A stretch of DNA of 64,000 nt from the NCBI GenBank assembly GCA_038226665.1, contig JBBRQI010000010.1:31117-95116 (forward strand), in the 5' to 3' direction. A program made the translations under genes and the position numbers. Shown piece by piece: positions 1 to 8,131 of the stretch. This DNA is from SZAS-103 sp038226665. Its GTDB lineage: Bacteria; Pseudomonadota; Gammaproteobacteria; Xanthomonadales; Xanthomonadaceae. The first letter of the stretch is position 1; the number at the start of each line of letters is the position of its first letter. The notes under the pieces are model-generated. The model had not been told where the DNA came from. It saw only the letters and a program-made list of their open reading frames with translations, and did not search any database.

Positions 1-66
1 GGCCTGGTCTGGGACCTGAAGTCGGTGCCGGTCAAGATGCGCGGCACAGGGCTCGAATCAAGATAA
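1..66 (+). CDS. C-terminal end of an unidentified protein (partial)
   Basis: An open frame enters from the left edge and closes at a TAA at 64-66, giving the last 21 residues (GLVWDLKSVPVKMRGTGLESR is one residue too long to be diagnostic and is not recognised). Early codons have the G/C third positions of real genes here. It sits 78 bases upstream of the flavin oxidoreductase on the same strand, so it may be an earlier member of the same operon. No domain can be assigned from this tail. Confidence 0.4.
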   Translation, partial: GLVWDLKSVPVKMRGTGLESR

Positions 67-144
67 AATGCCCTTACTGGCCGCATGCTTCGGGGGACGC
101 ATGCACCGACTGTCTGAAAGGGGACGCGAGATGAGGATCGTGGC

Positions 145-1395
145 ATGAGGATCGCCGTTGTCGGCAGTGGAATTTCTGGGCTGTCCGCAGCATGGTTGCT
201 GTCGCGCGATCGCGACTACGAAGTCGTGCTGTTCGAGCGCGAGGCGCGCCTCGGCGGCCACACGCACACGCACAAGGTCACGCTGGAAGGCCGCGAGTTT
301 TCCGTCGATACGGGCTTCATCGTCTACAACGACGAGAACTATCCGCTACTGAAGCGCTTGTTCAACGAGCTCGGCGTGGCGACCCAGCCCACCAACATGA
401 GTTTCTCGGTGCAGGACGCGCGCAGCGGACTGGAATACAACGCCGGCAGCTTCGGCAACCTGATGGCGAACCCGCGCAACCTGCTGGATCAGAAATTCCT
501 GAAGATGCTCGGCGAGATCAAGCGCTTCTACAAGGAAGCGCACCACCTGCTGGAAACCGAGGGCGCCGGACCGACGCTCGGCGACTACCTGATTGAGCAG
601 AAGTATTCGCCTATGTTCATCGACGACCACCTGGTCCCGATGGTGAGCGCGCTGTGGTCCGCGCCGGCCGGCCAGATCATGAAATTCCCCGGCAAGTACC
701 TGATCCGTTTCATGCGCAACCATCGCATGCTGCAGGTCGACGGTCGCCCGCAATGGCGCACCGTGACCGGCGGTTCGTCGCGCTACATCGACCTGATGCG
801 CAAGGACTGGCGGGTTACCGAACGCCTTGAGATGCCGGTGTTGCGCATCCTTCGCGAAGAGGATTACGTCCGGCTCGTGACCGACGATGGCGAGGAACGT
901 TTCGACCACGTCGTTCTAGCCTGCCACAGCGACCAGGCGCTCGCCCTGCTCGGCGATCCCAGTGAAGCGGAAACCAGCATCCTCGGCGCGATCCCCTACC
1001 AGAACAACGATGCTGTGTTGCATACGGACGCGCGTCTGTTGCCGAAAAAGAAGAAGACGTGGGCGGCATGGAACGCGTATATCCCCGCGCAGCCAGGCGC
1101 GGCTTGCACGGTCAGCTACTACATGAACATCCTGCAATCGCTGGATGCGCCCGAACCGTTGATCGTCAGCCTCAATCGCAGCGCCGAGATCGATCCGGAC
1201 AAGATCATCGCGTCCATGAAGTACCAGCATCCGGTGTACAACAACGCGAGCATCAATGCGCAAAATCGCCGCGTCGCCATCAACGGCCTGCGCCGTACCT
1301 GGTTCACCGGTGCCTACTGGCGCTACGGTTTCCATGAAGATGGCCTGCGCAGCGCGGTCAGCGTTGCGAAAGCGCTCGACGTTGATTGGCATTGA
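145..1395 (+). CDS. FAD/NAD(P)-binding oxidoreductase (flavin amine-oxidase superfamily)
   Basis: A 416-residue flavoprotein. The N-terminus carries the dinucleotide-binding fingerprint G7-S-G-I-S-G12, with acidic residue E31 at the end of the second strand and a GGHTHTH segment at 37-43. The C-terminus has the conserved GFHEDG turn seen in this amine-oxidase-like family. The ATG at 145 follows a GAGGA ribosome-binding site about six bases upstream. It is the first complete gene of a run of six that includes DUF1365, two cyclopropane-fatty-acid-synthase-like methyltransferases and DUF1295. That context suggests redox modification of membrane acyl chains rather than amine oxidation. The family is secure; the substrate is not known. 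Confidence 0.85.
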   Translation: MRIAVVGSGISGLSAAWLLSRDRDYEVVLFEREARLGGHTHTHKVTLEGREFSVDTGFIVYNDENYPLLKRLFNELGVATQPTNMSFSVQDARSGLEYNAGSFGNLMANPRNLLDQKFLKMLGEIKRFYKEAHHLLETEGAGPTLGDYLIEQKYSPMFIDDHLVPMVSALWSAPAGQIMKFPGKYLIRFMRNHRMLQVDGRPQWRTVTGGSSRYIDLMRKDWRVTERLEMPVLRILREEDYVRLVTDDGEERFDHVVLACHSDQALALLGDPSEAETSILGAIPYQNNDAVLHTDARLLPKKKKTWAAWNAYIPAQPGAACTVSYYMNILQSLDAPEPLIVSLNRSAEIDPDKIIASMKYQHPVYNNASINAQNRRVAINGLRRTWFTGAYWRYGFHEDGLRSAVSVAKALDVDWH

Positions 1396-1452
1396 TGCCA
1401 ACGCGCGACGCAACGAAACCTGCGGCGGCTTGAAACGCCGTAACGGCAAGAC

Positions 1453-2265
1453 ATGCTGAACTCCGCGCCATTACAGGACGCCCCGCTTCAAAGCGCCCAG
1501 CTTCACAGTGGGATCTACGAAGGTTGGGTGCGGCACCGGCGTACGATTCCGCGCAAGCATGCGTTCCGCTATCGCATGTTCATGCTGTATCTCGACCTTG
1601 CCGAAATCGACCACGTGTTCGATCGTCGCTGGCTGTGGTCGGTCGGTCGCCGCAACATCGCCGAATTCCGGCGCAGCGATTACCACGGCGATCCGTCCGC
1701 GCCGCTCGATACCGCCCTGCGCAACACCGTCGAAGCGAAACTTGGCGCAAGACCGACCGGACCCATCCGCATGCTGGCGCACCTGCGCTATTTCGGCCAC
1801 TGCTTCAATCCGGTGGTGTTCTATTACGGCTACGCGGCCGATGGCACGACGCTGGAATGGATCGTCGCCGAGATCAGCAACATCCCGTGGAATGAGCGGC
1901 ACGCGTACGTCCTGCCGGTGTCGGCCGCGACCACGCACGGCGGCACGCATGGCTGGATATTTCGCAAGGAGTTCACCGTATCCCCGTTCATGCCGCTCGA
2001 GCGCGGTTACGACTGGCGATTCCAGGAGCCGGGTGAGCAATTGCGCGTCCACATGGATGTCCAGGCCGGGCAACACACCGAGATGGATGCGACCTTGGTG
2101 CTGGATCGTCGCCCCTTGGACGGCCCGCAACTTGCGCGCGCGCTTCTTCACTATCCCGTGATGAGCGCTCGCGTAGTAATGGCGATCTATTGGCAGGCGT
2201 TGCGTTTGTGGTTGAAGGGCGTTCCGTTCCACGGTCACGGCGGGCGCGGGCAGACGATGCCGTGA
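1453..2265 (+). CDS. DUF1365 family protein
   Basis: A 270-residue protein matching DUF1365: an N-terminal IYEGWVRHRR block near residue 21, then the family-typical FGHCFNPVVFYY segment at 114-125. No signal peptide or transmembrane helix is evident. DUF1365 proteins almost always sit between a flavin oxidoreductase and a CFA-synthase-like methyltransferase, exactly as here, and are taken to act in the same lipid-modification pathway. The biochemical activity is unproven. The start at 1453 gives a normal family length and a 57-base gap from the preceding gene. Confidence 0.85.
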   Translation: MLNSAPLQDAPLQSAQLHSGIYEGWVRHRRTIPRKHAFRYRMFMLYLDLAEIDHVFDRRWLWSVGRRNIAEFRRSDYHGDPSAPLDTALRNTVEAKLGARPTGPIRMLAHLRYFGHCFNPVVFYYGYAADGTTLEWIVAEISNIPWNERHAYVLPVSAATTHGGTHGWIFRKEFTVSPFMPLERGYDWRFQEPGEQLRVHMDVQAGQHTEMDATLVLDRRPLDGPQLARALLHYPVMSARVVMAIYWQALRLWLKGVPFHGHGGRGQTMP

Positions 2266-2341
2266 TGCGGTGAACATGTGATGGCCCGGAGCACCAGCGA
2301 CGAATTGCCTGCCAGCCATTCGCCCATCAGCGAGCCACATC

Positions 2342-3643
2342 ATGAGTACATCCGCGGAAAGCTTCGCCCAATCCATGAACACCGCATTCACGGGTTTCGA
2401 ACGCAGCCTGCGCGCGAAGCTGCTCAAGGACCTCGCCGGATTGCAAGGCGGCGCGATCGTCCTCAACGACGCATTCGGATCGGTCACGCTCGGCACGGTG
2501 AGCGGCCACGACCCTCTGCTGACGCATGTCAGCGTGCGTTCGCCGGAGTTCTATCGGCAGGTCGCGATGAACGGCAGCGTCGGCGGCGGCGAAGCCTACA
2601 TGGATGGCCACTGGACATGCAGCGACCTCGTCGCGCTGGTGCGCCTGCTGGTGCGCAACCGCGACCTGCTCGACGGTATGGAAGGCGGCATCGCGCGGCT
2701 GGGCGGCATCGCGATGCGCGCATGGAACCACTTCCGCCGCAACACGCGCGATGGCAGCCGTCGCAACATCGCCGCGCATTACGATCTTGGCAACGATTTT
2801 TTCAAGCTCTTCCTCGACGAAAATCTGATGTACTCGTCGGCGATCTTCGTTGATGCGTCGGAATCCCTGGAAATCGCAGCGACGCGCAAGATCGATCGCA
2901 TCTGCCGCAAGCTCGACCTGCAGCCGTTCGATCGCGTCGTCGAAATCGGAACTGGCTGGGGTGGATTCGCGTTGCACGCGGCCGCGCATTACGGTTGCCA
3001 CGTCACCACGACAACGATTTCCGCCGAACAACATGCCTTGGCGAGCGAACGCGTCGCGGCTGCGGGGTTGCAGGATCGCATCACCTTGCTGCTGAAGGAC
3101 TATCGCGATCTCGATGCCGGCTGCAATGAGGGCGGCTACGACAAGCTGGTGTCGATCGAGATGATCGAGGCGATCGGTCATCAATACATGGAAACGTATT
3201 TCCAGAAATGCGCATCGCTGCTGAAACCCGATGGGTTGGCCATGATCCAGGCGATCACCATCGAGGATTCGCGCTACCAGCAGGCGCTGGATTCGGTGGA
3301 CTTCATCAAGCGCCATGTCTTCCCCGGCAGTTTCATTCCGTGCACGAGCGCGATGCTGAATGCATGTGCGCGACACAGCGACCTGCGCCTTTTGAATCTT
3401 GAAGACATCGGTGCGAGTTACGCGCTCACCCTGAATCATTGGCGGCAACGCTTCCTCGCAAGGCTCGACGAGGTGCGCAAGCTTGGCTATGACGAACGCT
3501 TCGTGCGCATGTGGGAATACTACTTATGCTACTGCGAAGGTGGCTTCATCGAACGCTCGATCGGCACCGCGCAGATGCTGTTCGCGCGCCCTGGCAATCG
3601 TCGCGCGCAATTCGTGCCGGCGTTCGACGGCACGACAGCGTGA
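2342..3643 (+). CDS. Cyclopropane-fatty-acyl-phospholipid synthase family methyltransferase (first copy)
   Basis: A 433-residue SAM-dependent methyltransferase. The segment AHYDLGNDFFKLFLD (145-159) is the acyl-lipid/bicarbonate region typical of the CFA synthase family. VVEIGTGWGGFA (199-210) is the glycine-rich SAM-binding loop. Such enzymes transfer a methyl or methylene group to the double bond of phospholipid acyl chains at the inner membrane. The length is slightly above E. coli Cfa. Its stop overlaps the GTG start of the DUF2878 gene (GTGA), which indicates translational coupling. With a second divergent copy in the operon, the pair may catalyse sequential or distinct alkylations; this is inference. 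Confidence 0.88.
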   Translation: MSTSAESFAQSMNTAFTGFERSLRAKLLKDLAGLQGGAIVLNDAFGSVTLGTVSGHDPLLTHVSVRSPEFYRQVAMNGSVGGGEAYMDGHWTCSDLVALVRLLVRNRDLLDGMEGGIARLGGIAMRAWNHFRRNTRDGSRRNIAAHYDLGNDFFKLFLDENLMYSSAIFVDASESLEIAATRKIDRICRKLDLQPFDRVVEIGTGWGGFALHAAAHYGCHVTTTTISAEQHALASERVAAAGLQDRITLLLKDYRDLDAGCNEGGYDKLVSIEMIEAIGHQYMETYFQKCASLLKPDGLAMIQAITIEDSRYQQALDSVDFIKRHVFPGSFIPCTSAMLNACARHSDLRLLNLEDIGASYALTLNHWRQRFLARLDEVRKLGYDERFVRMWEYYLCYCEGGFIERSIGTAQMLFARPGNRRAQFVPAFDGTTA

Positions 3644-4179
3644 TCTTCAAGATCGCCAATGCAGTGGGCTATCAACTCGTCTGGCTTGTGAGTGTTTCCT
3701 GCGCAGCGCGTGGGATGCCGCACGCCGGGCCGCTTGCGTCGATCGCGTTCGTGCTATCCATGTTCGCGTTCGGTGGAGGATCGCGCGCCGACCTGCGATT
3801 GATTCCGCTGGTGTTGCTGATCGGGCTGTTTGCCGATAGCGCGTGGATCCTGCTTGGATGGATCGACTTCAATGCACCCTGGCCTTCGTCGCGTTTCGCG
3901 CCGGAGTGGATCCTCGGCATCTGGTTGGCGTTTGCGATGACGCTCAACCATTCGCTCGCCTTCCTCAAGCACCGCCTTGCACTCGCTGCATTGCTCGGGG
4001 CAATCGGCGGCCCGCTCGCATACTGGAGCGCATCGCACGGATTTGGCGCAATGCGTTTCGACGCGCCCTTGTCGATCATGTTGCCCGGCCTGGGAGTCGC
4101 ATGGGCAGCGATGATTCCCTTGTTGTTGCGCATTGCTGAACATCGGAGCAAGGCTAAAGCAATAGAGGCACTACCGTGA
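3640..4179 (+). CDS. DUF2878 integral membrane protein
   Basis: A 179-residue protein starting at the GTG that overlaps the stop of the upstream methyltransferase by four bases. The longer open frame to 3511 would overlap that gene heavily and was not used. The sequence is almost entirely hydrophobic, with about five to six membrane helices, and starts IFKIANAVGYQLVWL, typical of DUF2878. The family travels with DUF1365, CFA-like and DUF1295 genes in many proteobacteria. Its function is unknown; a membrane subunit or lipid-handling partner of the modification pathway is plausible. Confidence 0.8.
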   Translation: MIFKIANAVGYQLVWLVSVSCAARGMPHAGPLASIAFVLSMFAFGGGSRADLRLIPLVLLIGLFADSAWILLGWIDFNAPWPSSRFAPEWILGIWLAFAMTLNHSLAFLKHRLALAALLGAIGGPLAYWSASHGFGAMRFDAPLSIMLPGLGVAWAAMIPLLLRIAEHRSKAKAIEALP

Positions 4180-4976
4180 TCGCATGGTGGCTGCTGCCGC
4201 TGATCTGGCTGGGAAGCGCACTCGCCATGACAGCCGTCTGGGCCTATGCGCGCCTCGCGAACAACATCGGTTATGTGGACGTCGCATGGGCCGCGCTGAT
4301 GGGGCTGATGGCGGTTACCGTGGCGCTCGGCAGTCACGGTGCGATCGTTCCACGCATATTCGTCGGCGTGCTGGCCGCACTTTGGGCGTTGCGACTCGCA
4401 AGCCATCTGTTCCATCGCGTGCACAAGCGCCCCGAAGATGGTCGCTACGAAAACCTGCGCGAACACTGGCTAGGCCACCAAGGCAAGTTCTTCCTGTTCT
4501 TCCAGGTTCAGGCATTGATCGTGACCTTGTTCGCGTTACCGGTGCTGGTTGCTGCATCGAATCCGAGCGCAAGCGTGACTGCATGGACTGTAGCGGCTGT
4601 CATCGTCTGGCTGATCGCCGTCGGCGGTGAAAGCCTTGCCGACCGACAGCTCGCCGCGTGGGTCGCCAATCCATCGAACAATGGAAAAACCTGCAGGCGC
4701 GGGCTTTGGGCGTGGTCGCGGCATCCGAACTATTTTTTCGAATGGCTGCACTGGTTCACGTATGCATTGCTCGCGATCGGTGCGCCGATGGCGTGGCTTG
4801 CAGTGTCTGGCCCGGCGCTGATGTTCGCGTTCCTGTATCGCGTGACCGGCATTCCATACACTGAAACGCAATCGTTGCGCTCGCGCGGCGACGACTACCG
4901 TGCTTACCAGCGCGAAGTCAGCGCGTTCTTCCCGTGGCCGCCGCGCCGCACCGTCTCGCCTGACACCAACCATTGA
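4176..4976 (+). CDS. DUF1295 membrane protein (steroid 5-alpha-reductase-like)
   Basis: A 266-residue polytopic membrane protein starting at a GTG that overlaps the previous stop (GTGA). The C-terminal half carries LWAWSRHPNYFFEW near 190-203 and a terminal YRAYQREVSAFFPW, both hallmarks of DUF1295 and the wider isoprenylcysteine-methyltransferase / steroid 5-alpha-reductase fold. Members of that fold bind NADPH or SAM at the membrane face. In this operon it probably reduces or otherwise modifies an acyl intermediate made by the two CFA-like enzymes. The exact reaction is not established. Confidence 0.83.
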   Translation: MIAWWLLPLIWLGSALAMTAVWAYARLANNIGYVDVAWAALMGLMAVTVALGSHGAIVPRIFVGVLAALWALRLASHLFHRVHKRPEDGRYENLREHWLGHQGKFFLFFQVQALIVTLFALPVLVAASNPSASVTAWTVAAVIVWLIAVGGESLADRQLAAWVANPSNNGKTCRRGLWAWSRHPNYFFEWLHWFTYALLAIGAPMAWLAVSGPALMFAFLYRVTGIPYTETQSLRSRGDDYRAYQREVSAFFPWPPRRTVSPDTNH

Positions 4977-4983
4977 GCAAACG

Positions 4984-6048
4984 ATGTCGCTGATTTACCT
5001 TTGCGAAAGCGGGCGTATTCCCGACGCACTCACGCGCGTCGGCATCCGCCGCTTGTGCGCCGAACGCCTGCAACAGGAACACGTCGACGATCTCGCTGCG
5101 GCCGATGCGAACTTCCGTCGACGCCTCGGCGAACTGCGCATCAGCCCGCTCGCAATCGAAACCGATGCAGCGAACCGCCAGCACTACGAAGTGCCGACAT
5201 CGTTCTTCCAGCTTTGTCTTGGCAATCGGCTGAAATACAGCGGCTGCTACTACGCGACCGGGAACGAGACCCTCGACCAGGCCGAGGAAGCGATGCTCGC
5301 GATCTATTGCGAGCGCGCGGGCCTCGCCGACGGCCAGAACATCCTCGAACTTGGTTGCGGCTGGGGTTCGTTGACGCTGTGGATGGCCGAGCACTATCCG
5401 AATGCGCGCATCGTTGGCGTATCGAACTCGGCAAGCCAGCGCGAGCACGTCATGACGCGTTGTCGCGAACGCGGATTCGGGAACGTCGTCATCCTGACGC
5501 GCGACGTCAACGCGTTGCGGATCGATGCGCGTTTCGATCGCGTGGTTTCGGTCGAGATGTTCGAACATGTGCGCAATTACAAGCTGTTGTTCGAACGCAT
5601 CGCCGGCTGGCTCGAGGACGACGGCAGCCTGTTCACCCACATCTTCTGCCATCGCTACCTGATGTATCCCTTCGAAATCGAACACGCCGAAAACGAGGGC
5701 AAGGACGACTGGATGGCACGCCATTTCTTCACTGGCGGGCTGATGCCGTCGGCCGATACCTTCCTGCATTTCCAGGAAGACCTGGTGCTGCGCGAGCGCT
5801 GGCTGATGCCAGGCACGCATTACCAGCGGACTGCGAACCATTGGCTGAAAAACCAGGATGCGCATCGCAAGGACGTGCTGCGTATCCTCGAAGGTGTCTA
5901 CGGATCGAAGCAGGACGCGCGCATCTGGAGCCAGCGCTGGCGCATGTTCTGGATGGCATGCGCGGAACTGTTCGGCTATCGCGACGGCAACGAGTGGCTG
6001 GTCGCGCATTACCGCTTCGACAAGCGCCGGTACGACTCCAGTCGCTGA
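4984..6048 (+). CDS. CFA-synthase-like SAM methyltransferase (second copy)
   Basis: A 354-residue methyltransferase starting at ATG 4984, seven bases after the DUF1295 stop. An upstream in-frame extension into that gene was rejected. The SAM loop ILELGCGWGSL lies at 120-130, preceded by an RQHYEVPTSFF region at 65-75 analogous to the acyl-binding segment of CFA synthases. It is shorter than, and clearly divergent from, the copy at 2342-3643, so it is not a recent duplicate. It ends the operon: the next gene is convergent and only 15 bases away. A role in alkylating unsaturated membrane lipids is likely, but the product is unknown. Confidence 0.85.
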   Translation: MSLIYLCESGRIPDALTRVGIRRLCAERLQQEHVDDLAAADANFRRRLGELRISPLAIETDAANRQHYEVPTSFFQLCLGNRLKYSGCYYATGNETLDQAEEAMLAIYCERAGLADGQNILELGCGWGSLTLWMAEHYPNARIVGVSNSASQREHVMTRCRERGFGNVVILTRDVNALRIDARFDRVVSVEMFEHVRNYKLLFERIAGWLEDDGSLFTHIFCHRYLMYPFEIEHAENEGKDDWMARHFFTGGLMPSADTFLHFQEDLVLRERWLMPGTHYQRTANHWLKNQDAHRKDVLRILEGVYGSKQDARIWSQRWRMFWMACAELFGYRDGNEWLVAHYRFDKRRYDSSR

Positions 6049-6063
6049 TGAGATGCCGGCGGA

Positions 6064-6555
6064 TTACTTGTCGGTTGGTACGTCCGCTTGCGGCGCTGGC
6101 TCAGCGCGCACAGGCTGCGGCGCGCCTTTCGATACATGGATGCCCTTGGATTCCATCCATGCAGTGAACTCGGCAGCAGTGAATTTCTTGCCATCGCCGC
6201 CGGCACTGAAACGGTAGGGCGTGTTGTCCCATTTCGTGCGCGGCACATAGGCGCCAGCAGCGGGCTGCGAGTAACCCGCCGCCTGCGAGACATTCTGGCA
6301 ACCTTCCACGCGCAATCGCAGGAGCACGCGATCCACCGCCTGTTCCTCGTTGCTTGCATAAGCCAGTACGCCGTCTGGCGATCCCAGTTGGCGTCCACTG
6401 CCAGGCAGTTCGGAACTGAGCGGCGGCAATGCGGTCTGTCGCAGCGGCAAAGGTTGTGGCACGGACTTCATCGAACAGTCCTGCGCGGCGAATGCCGGTG
6501 CCGCAATCAGGCAAGCCAGCAAAGCGCTTGCAGCAAAATTTAAACGATTGCGCAT
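6064..6555 (-). CDS. Small secreted hypothetical protein
   Basis: A 163-residue protein with a clear signal peptide (MRNRLNFAASALLACLIAAP, cleavage likely after AFA near residue 24). The mature part has two cysteines in its first half and a C-terminal block of about 40 residues rich in Lys, Gly and aromatics (TKWDNTPYRF, FTAAEFTAWMESKGI). I do not recognise the family. The ATG at 6555 was chosen because it places the signal peptide at the N-terminus; the longer frame adds 38 unlikely residues. It converges on the lipid operon and lies downstream of the OmpA gene's terminator, so it is probably its own unit. Confidence 0.7.
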   Translation of the reverse strand: MRNRLNFAASALLACLIAAPAFAAQDCSMKSVPQPLPLRQTALPPLSSELPGSGRQLGSPDGVLAYASNEEQAVDRVLLRLRVEGCQNVSQAAGYSQPAAGAYVPRTKWDNTPYRFSAGGDGKKFTAAEFTAWMESKGIHVSKGAPQPVRAEPAPQADVPTDK

Positions 6556-6870
6556 TGCCGTTCTCCACGTTGACCACATCAGGTCTGAGTGTAGGAAGCT
6601 TGCGCTGGCGATACAAGCGATCGCGTTCTCGATCTCATGTTCAGCCACTCCTGAGCATCTGAGCGCCAAATATGATTGCCACGGATGGCGGAATGCTGCA
6701 AACGAAGCTGCGGTTTCGGGTCAGGACATTTTTCTGTCATGCGCCCGGAATATCCACATCCTTGTACATCAGTCGCTCCCGGCATCCTGCCTCCCGCGAC
6801 ATTCGCACGTGTGCATCAAAAAAGAAGCCCGGCACATGGCCGGGCTCCTTTGACTTCAAGAACGACGTCC
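6556..6870. other. Gene-free interval with one terminator
   Basis: About 315 bases between the small secreted protein and the OmpA gene, both on the minus strand. The only clear element is the OmpA terminator at 6818-6846. The remainder should hold the promoter of the secreted-protein gene, but no convincing -35/-10 pair was seen. Confidence 0.5.
6818..6846 (-). terminator. Rho-independent terminator of the OmpA-family gene
   Basis: Read on the minus strand, a perfect 8-bp GC stem (AGCCCGGC / GCCGGGCT) with a 5-base loop is followed by TTCTTTTTTT. It begins about 25 bases after the OmpA-family stop codon. Confidence 0.9.
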
Positions 6871-7974
6871 TCAGTTCTGGACGTTCAGCTCCGTACGACG
6901 GTTCTGCGCGCGGCCTTCCGGATTGTCCGAACCATTCGGGTTCGTGTTCGGCGCAATCGGGTGGCTCTCGCCGTAACCGTGCGGACCCATCAGGCGACCG
7001 GCATCAACTCCGTTGCTCGTCAGGTAGTCGTACACAGCCTTGGCGCGACGCTCGGACAGCTTCTGGTTGTAGGCGTCGGTACCGACCGAGTCGGTGTGGC
7101 CGGCGACTTCAACTTTCAGCTCGGGATACTTCTTCAACACTTCGACCGCCTCGTTGAGGATCGCAACCGCGTCAGGACGCAGCTTCGACTTGTCGAAATC
7201 GAAGTTCACGCCACGCAGGTCGATCGTCACCGGAACCGGGCAACCGTCCGGACCCACGGTCTGGCCAGCTGGCGAGTTCGGGCATTTGTCGTTGCAATCG
7301 TTCACGCCGTCGCCATCGGAATCCTTGTCGGCGCAGGTCGCGACCGGTGCAGGTGCCGGCTCAACAGCCTTGATCGGCTCCGGGCCAAGCGCCACGGTCA
7401 CGCCGACCGAGGCCAGCAGATCGATGAAATGGCTGCGATTGGGCGCTTGCACGCTGTTGGTGTCGCTGATCCAGCGTTCGCCGAACTCTGCACGAACACC
7501 ATAACGCCCGTAATTCCTGTCAAGACCGAGTCCGAAAATCCCCATCACGCCATCGTTGCTGCGGGTGCCGGGAACAAAGACCAACGGATTCTGCGAAAAG
7601 TCTTCCCTGCTACGTTCCCAACCGATGCCAAAGCGCACGTACGGGTTCCACTTTTCGTCCACATGGAAGTGGTAGAGGGCATCCAGTTCGAGGCCGTACT
7701 GCTGCCAGTGCTGTGACGAGGTAGGAGTCGGAACGAAGTTGGTTTCCTTCGGATTTTGATAATTGAAGTTCAATTCCAGCGCCCAGTGCGACGAAATGGG
7801 CTTGCCCACGCCGATCATTCCAAACGGCGCATTCTGATCCGAGCGCGCTTTGTCCTGGAAGTTGTACCCGATGGAACCGTCGACGTACCAACGGTCGTCA
7901 AAGTCTTGCGCCATCACGGCTTGTGCCGCGCCCATCGCACTGAACAGGGCAAGGCAAAGTAATTTCTTCTTCAT
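6871..7974 (-). CDS. OmpA-family outer membrane protein with thrombospondin type-3 linker
   Basis: A 367-residue precursor. The ATG at 7974 is preceded by an AAGGAG ribosome-binding site, so the 51-residue upstream extension was dropped. Residues 1-22 form a signal peptide (cleavage near VMA-QD). Residues 28-197 look like an eight-stranded barrel with alternating aromatic residues. Residues 214-246 are a Cys/Asp-rich, calcium-binding-type TSP3 repeat (DKDSDGDGVNDC). Residues 255-367 are an OmpA peptidoglycan-binding domain with GHTDSVG at 292, LSERRAKAVYDYL at 306 and NRRTEL at 358. It is expected to anchor the outer membrane to the cell wall. It is monocistronic with its own terminator. Confidence 0.93.
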   Translation of the reverse strand: MKKKLLCLALFSAMGAAQAVMAQDFDDRWYVDGSIGYNFQDKARSDQNAPFGMIGVGKPISSHWALELNFNYQNPKETNFVPTPTSSQHWQQYGLELDALYHFHVDEKWNPYVRFGIGWERSREDFSQNPLVFVPGTRSNDGVMGIFGLGLDRNYGRYGVRAEFGERWISDTNSVQAPNRSHFIDLLASVGVTVALGPEPIKAVEPAPAPVATCADKDSDGDGVNDCNDKCPNSPAGQTVGPDGCPVPVTIDLRGVNFDFDKSKLRPDAVAILNEAVEVLKKYPELKVEVAGHTDSVGTDAYNQKLSERRAKAVYDYLTSNGVDAGRLMGPHGYGESHPIAPNTNPNGSDNPEGRAQNRRTELNVQN

Positions 7975-8131
7975 GTGAAACTCCTTGTAATGACGACTAG
8001 AAGGCTTGCAGAAACCCTGTTTCTGATGACGGACGATCTTTACGCACGCCAACCCGCACTGACTGTAGAAACTGCCTCGTGAAGACAGCGTTAACGCAAG
8101 ACTAACAAGTTCCTTGCATGTCCGCAACTAC

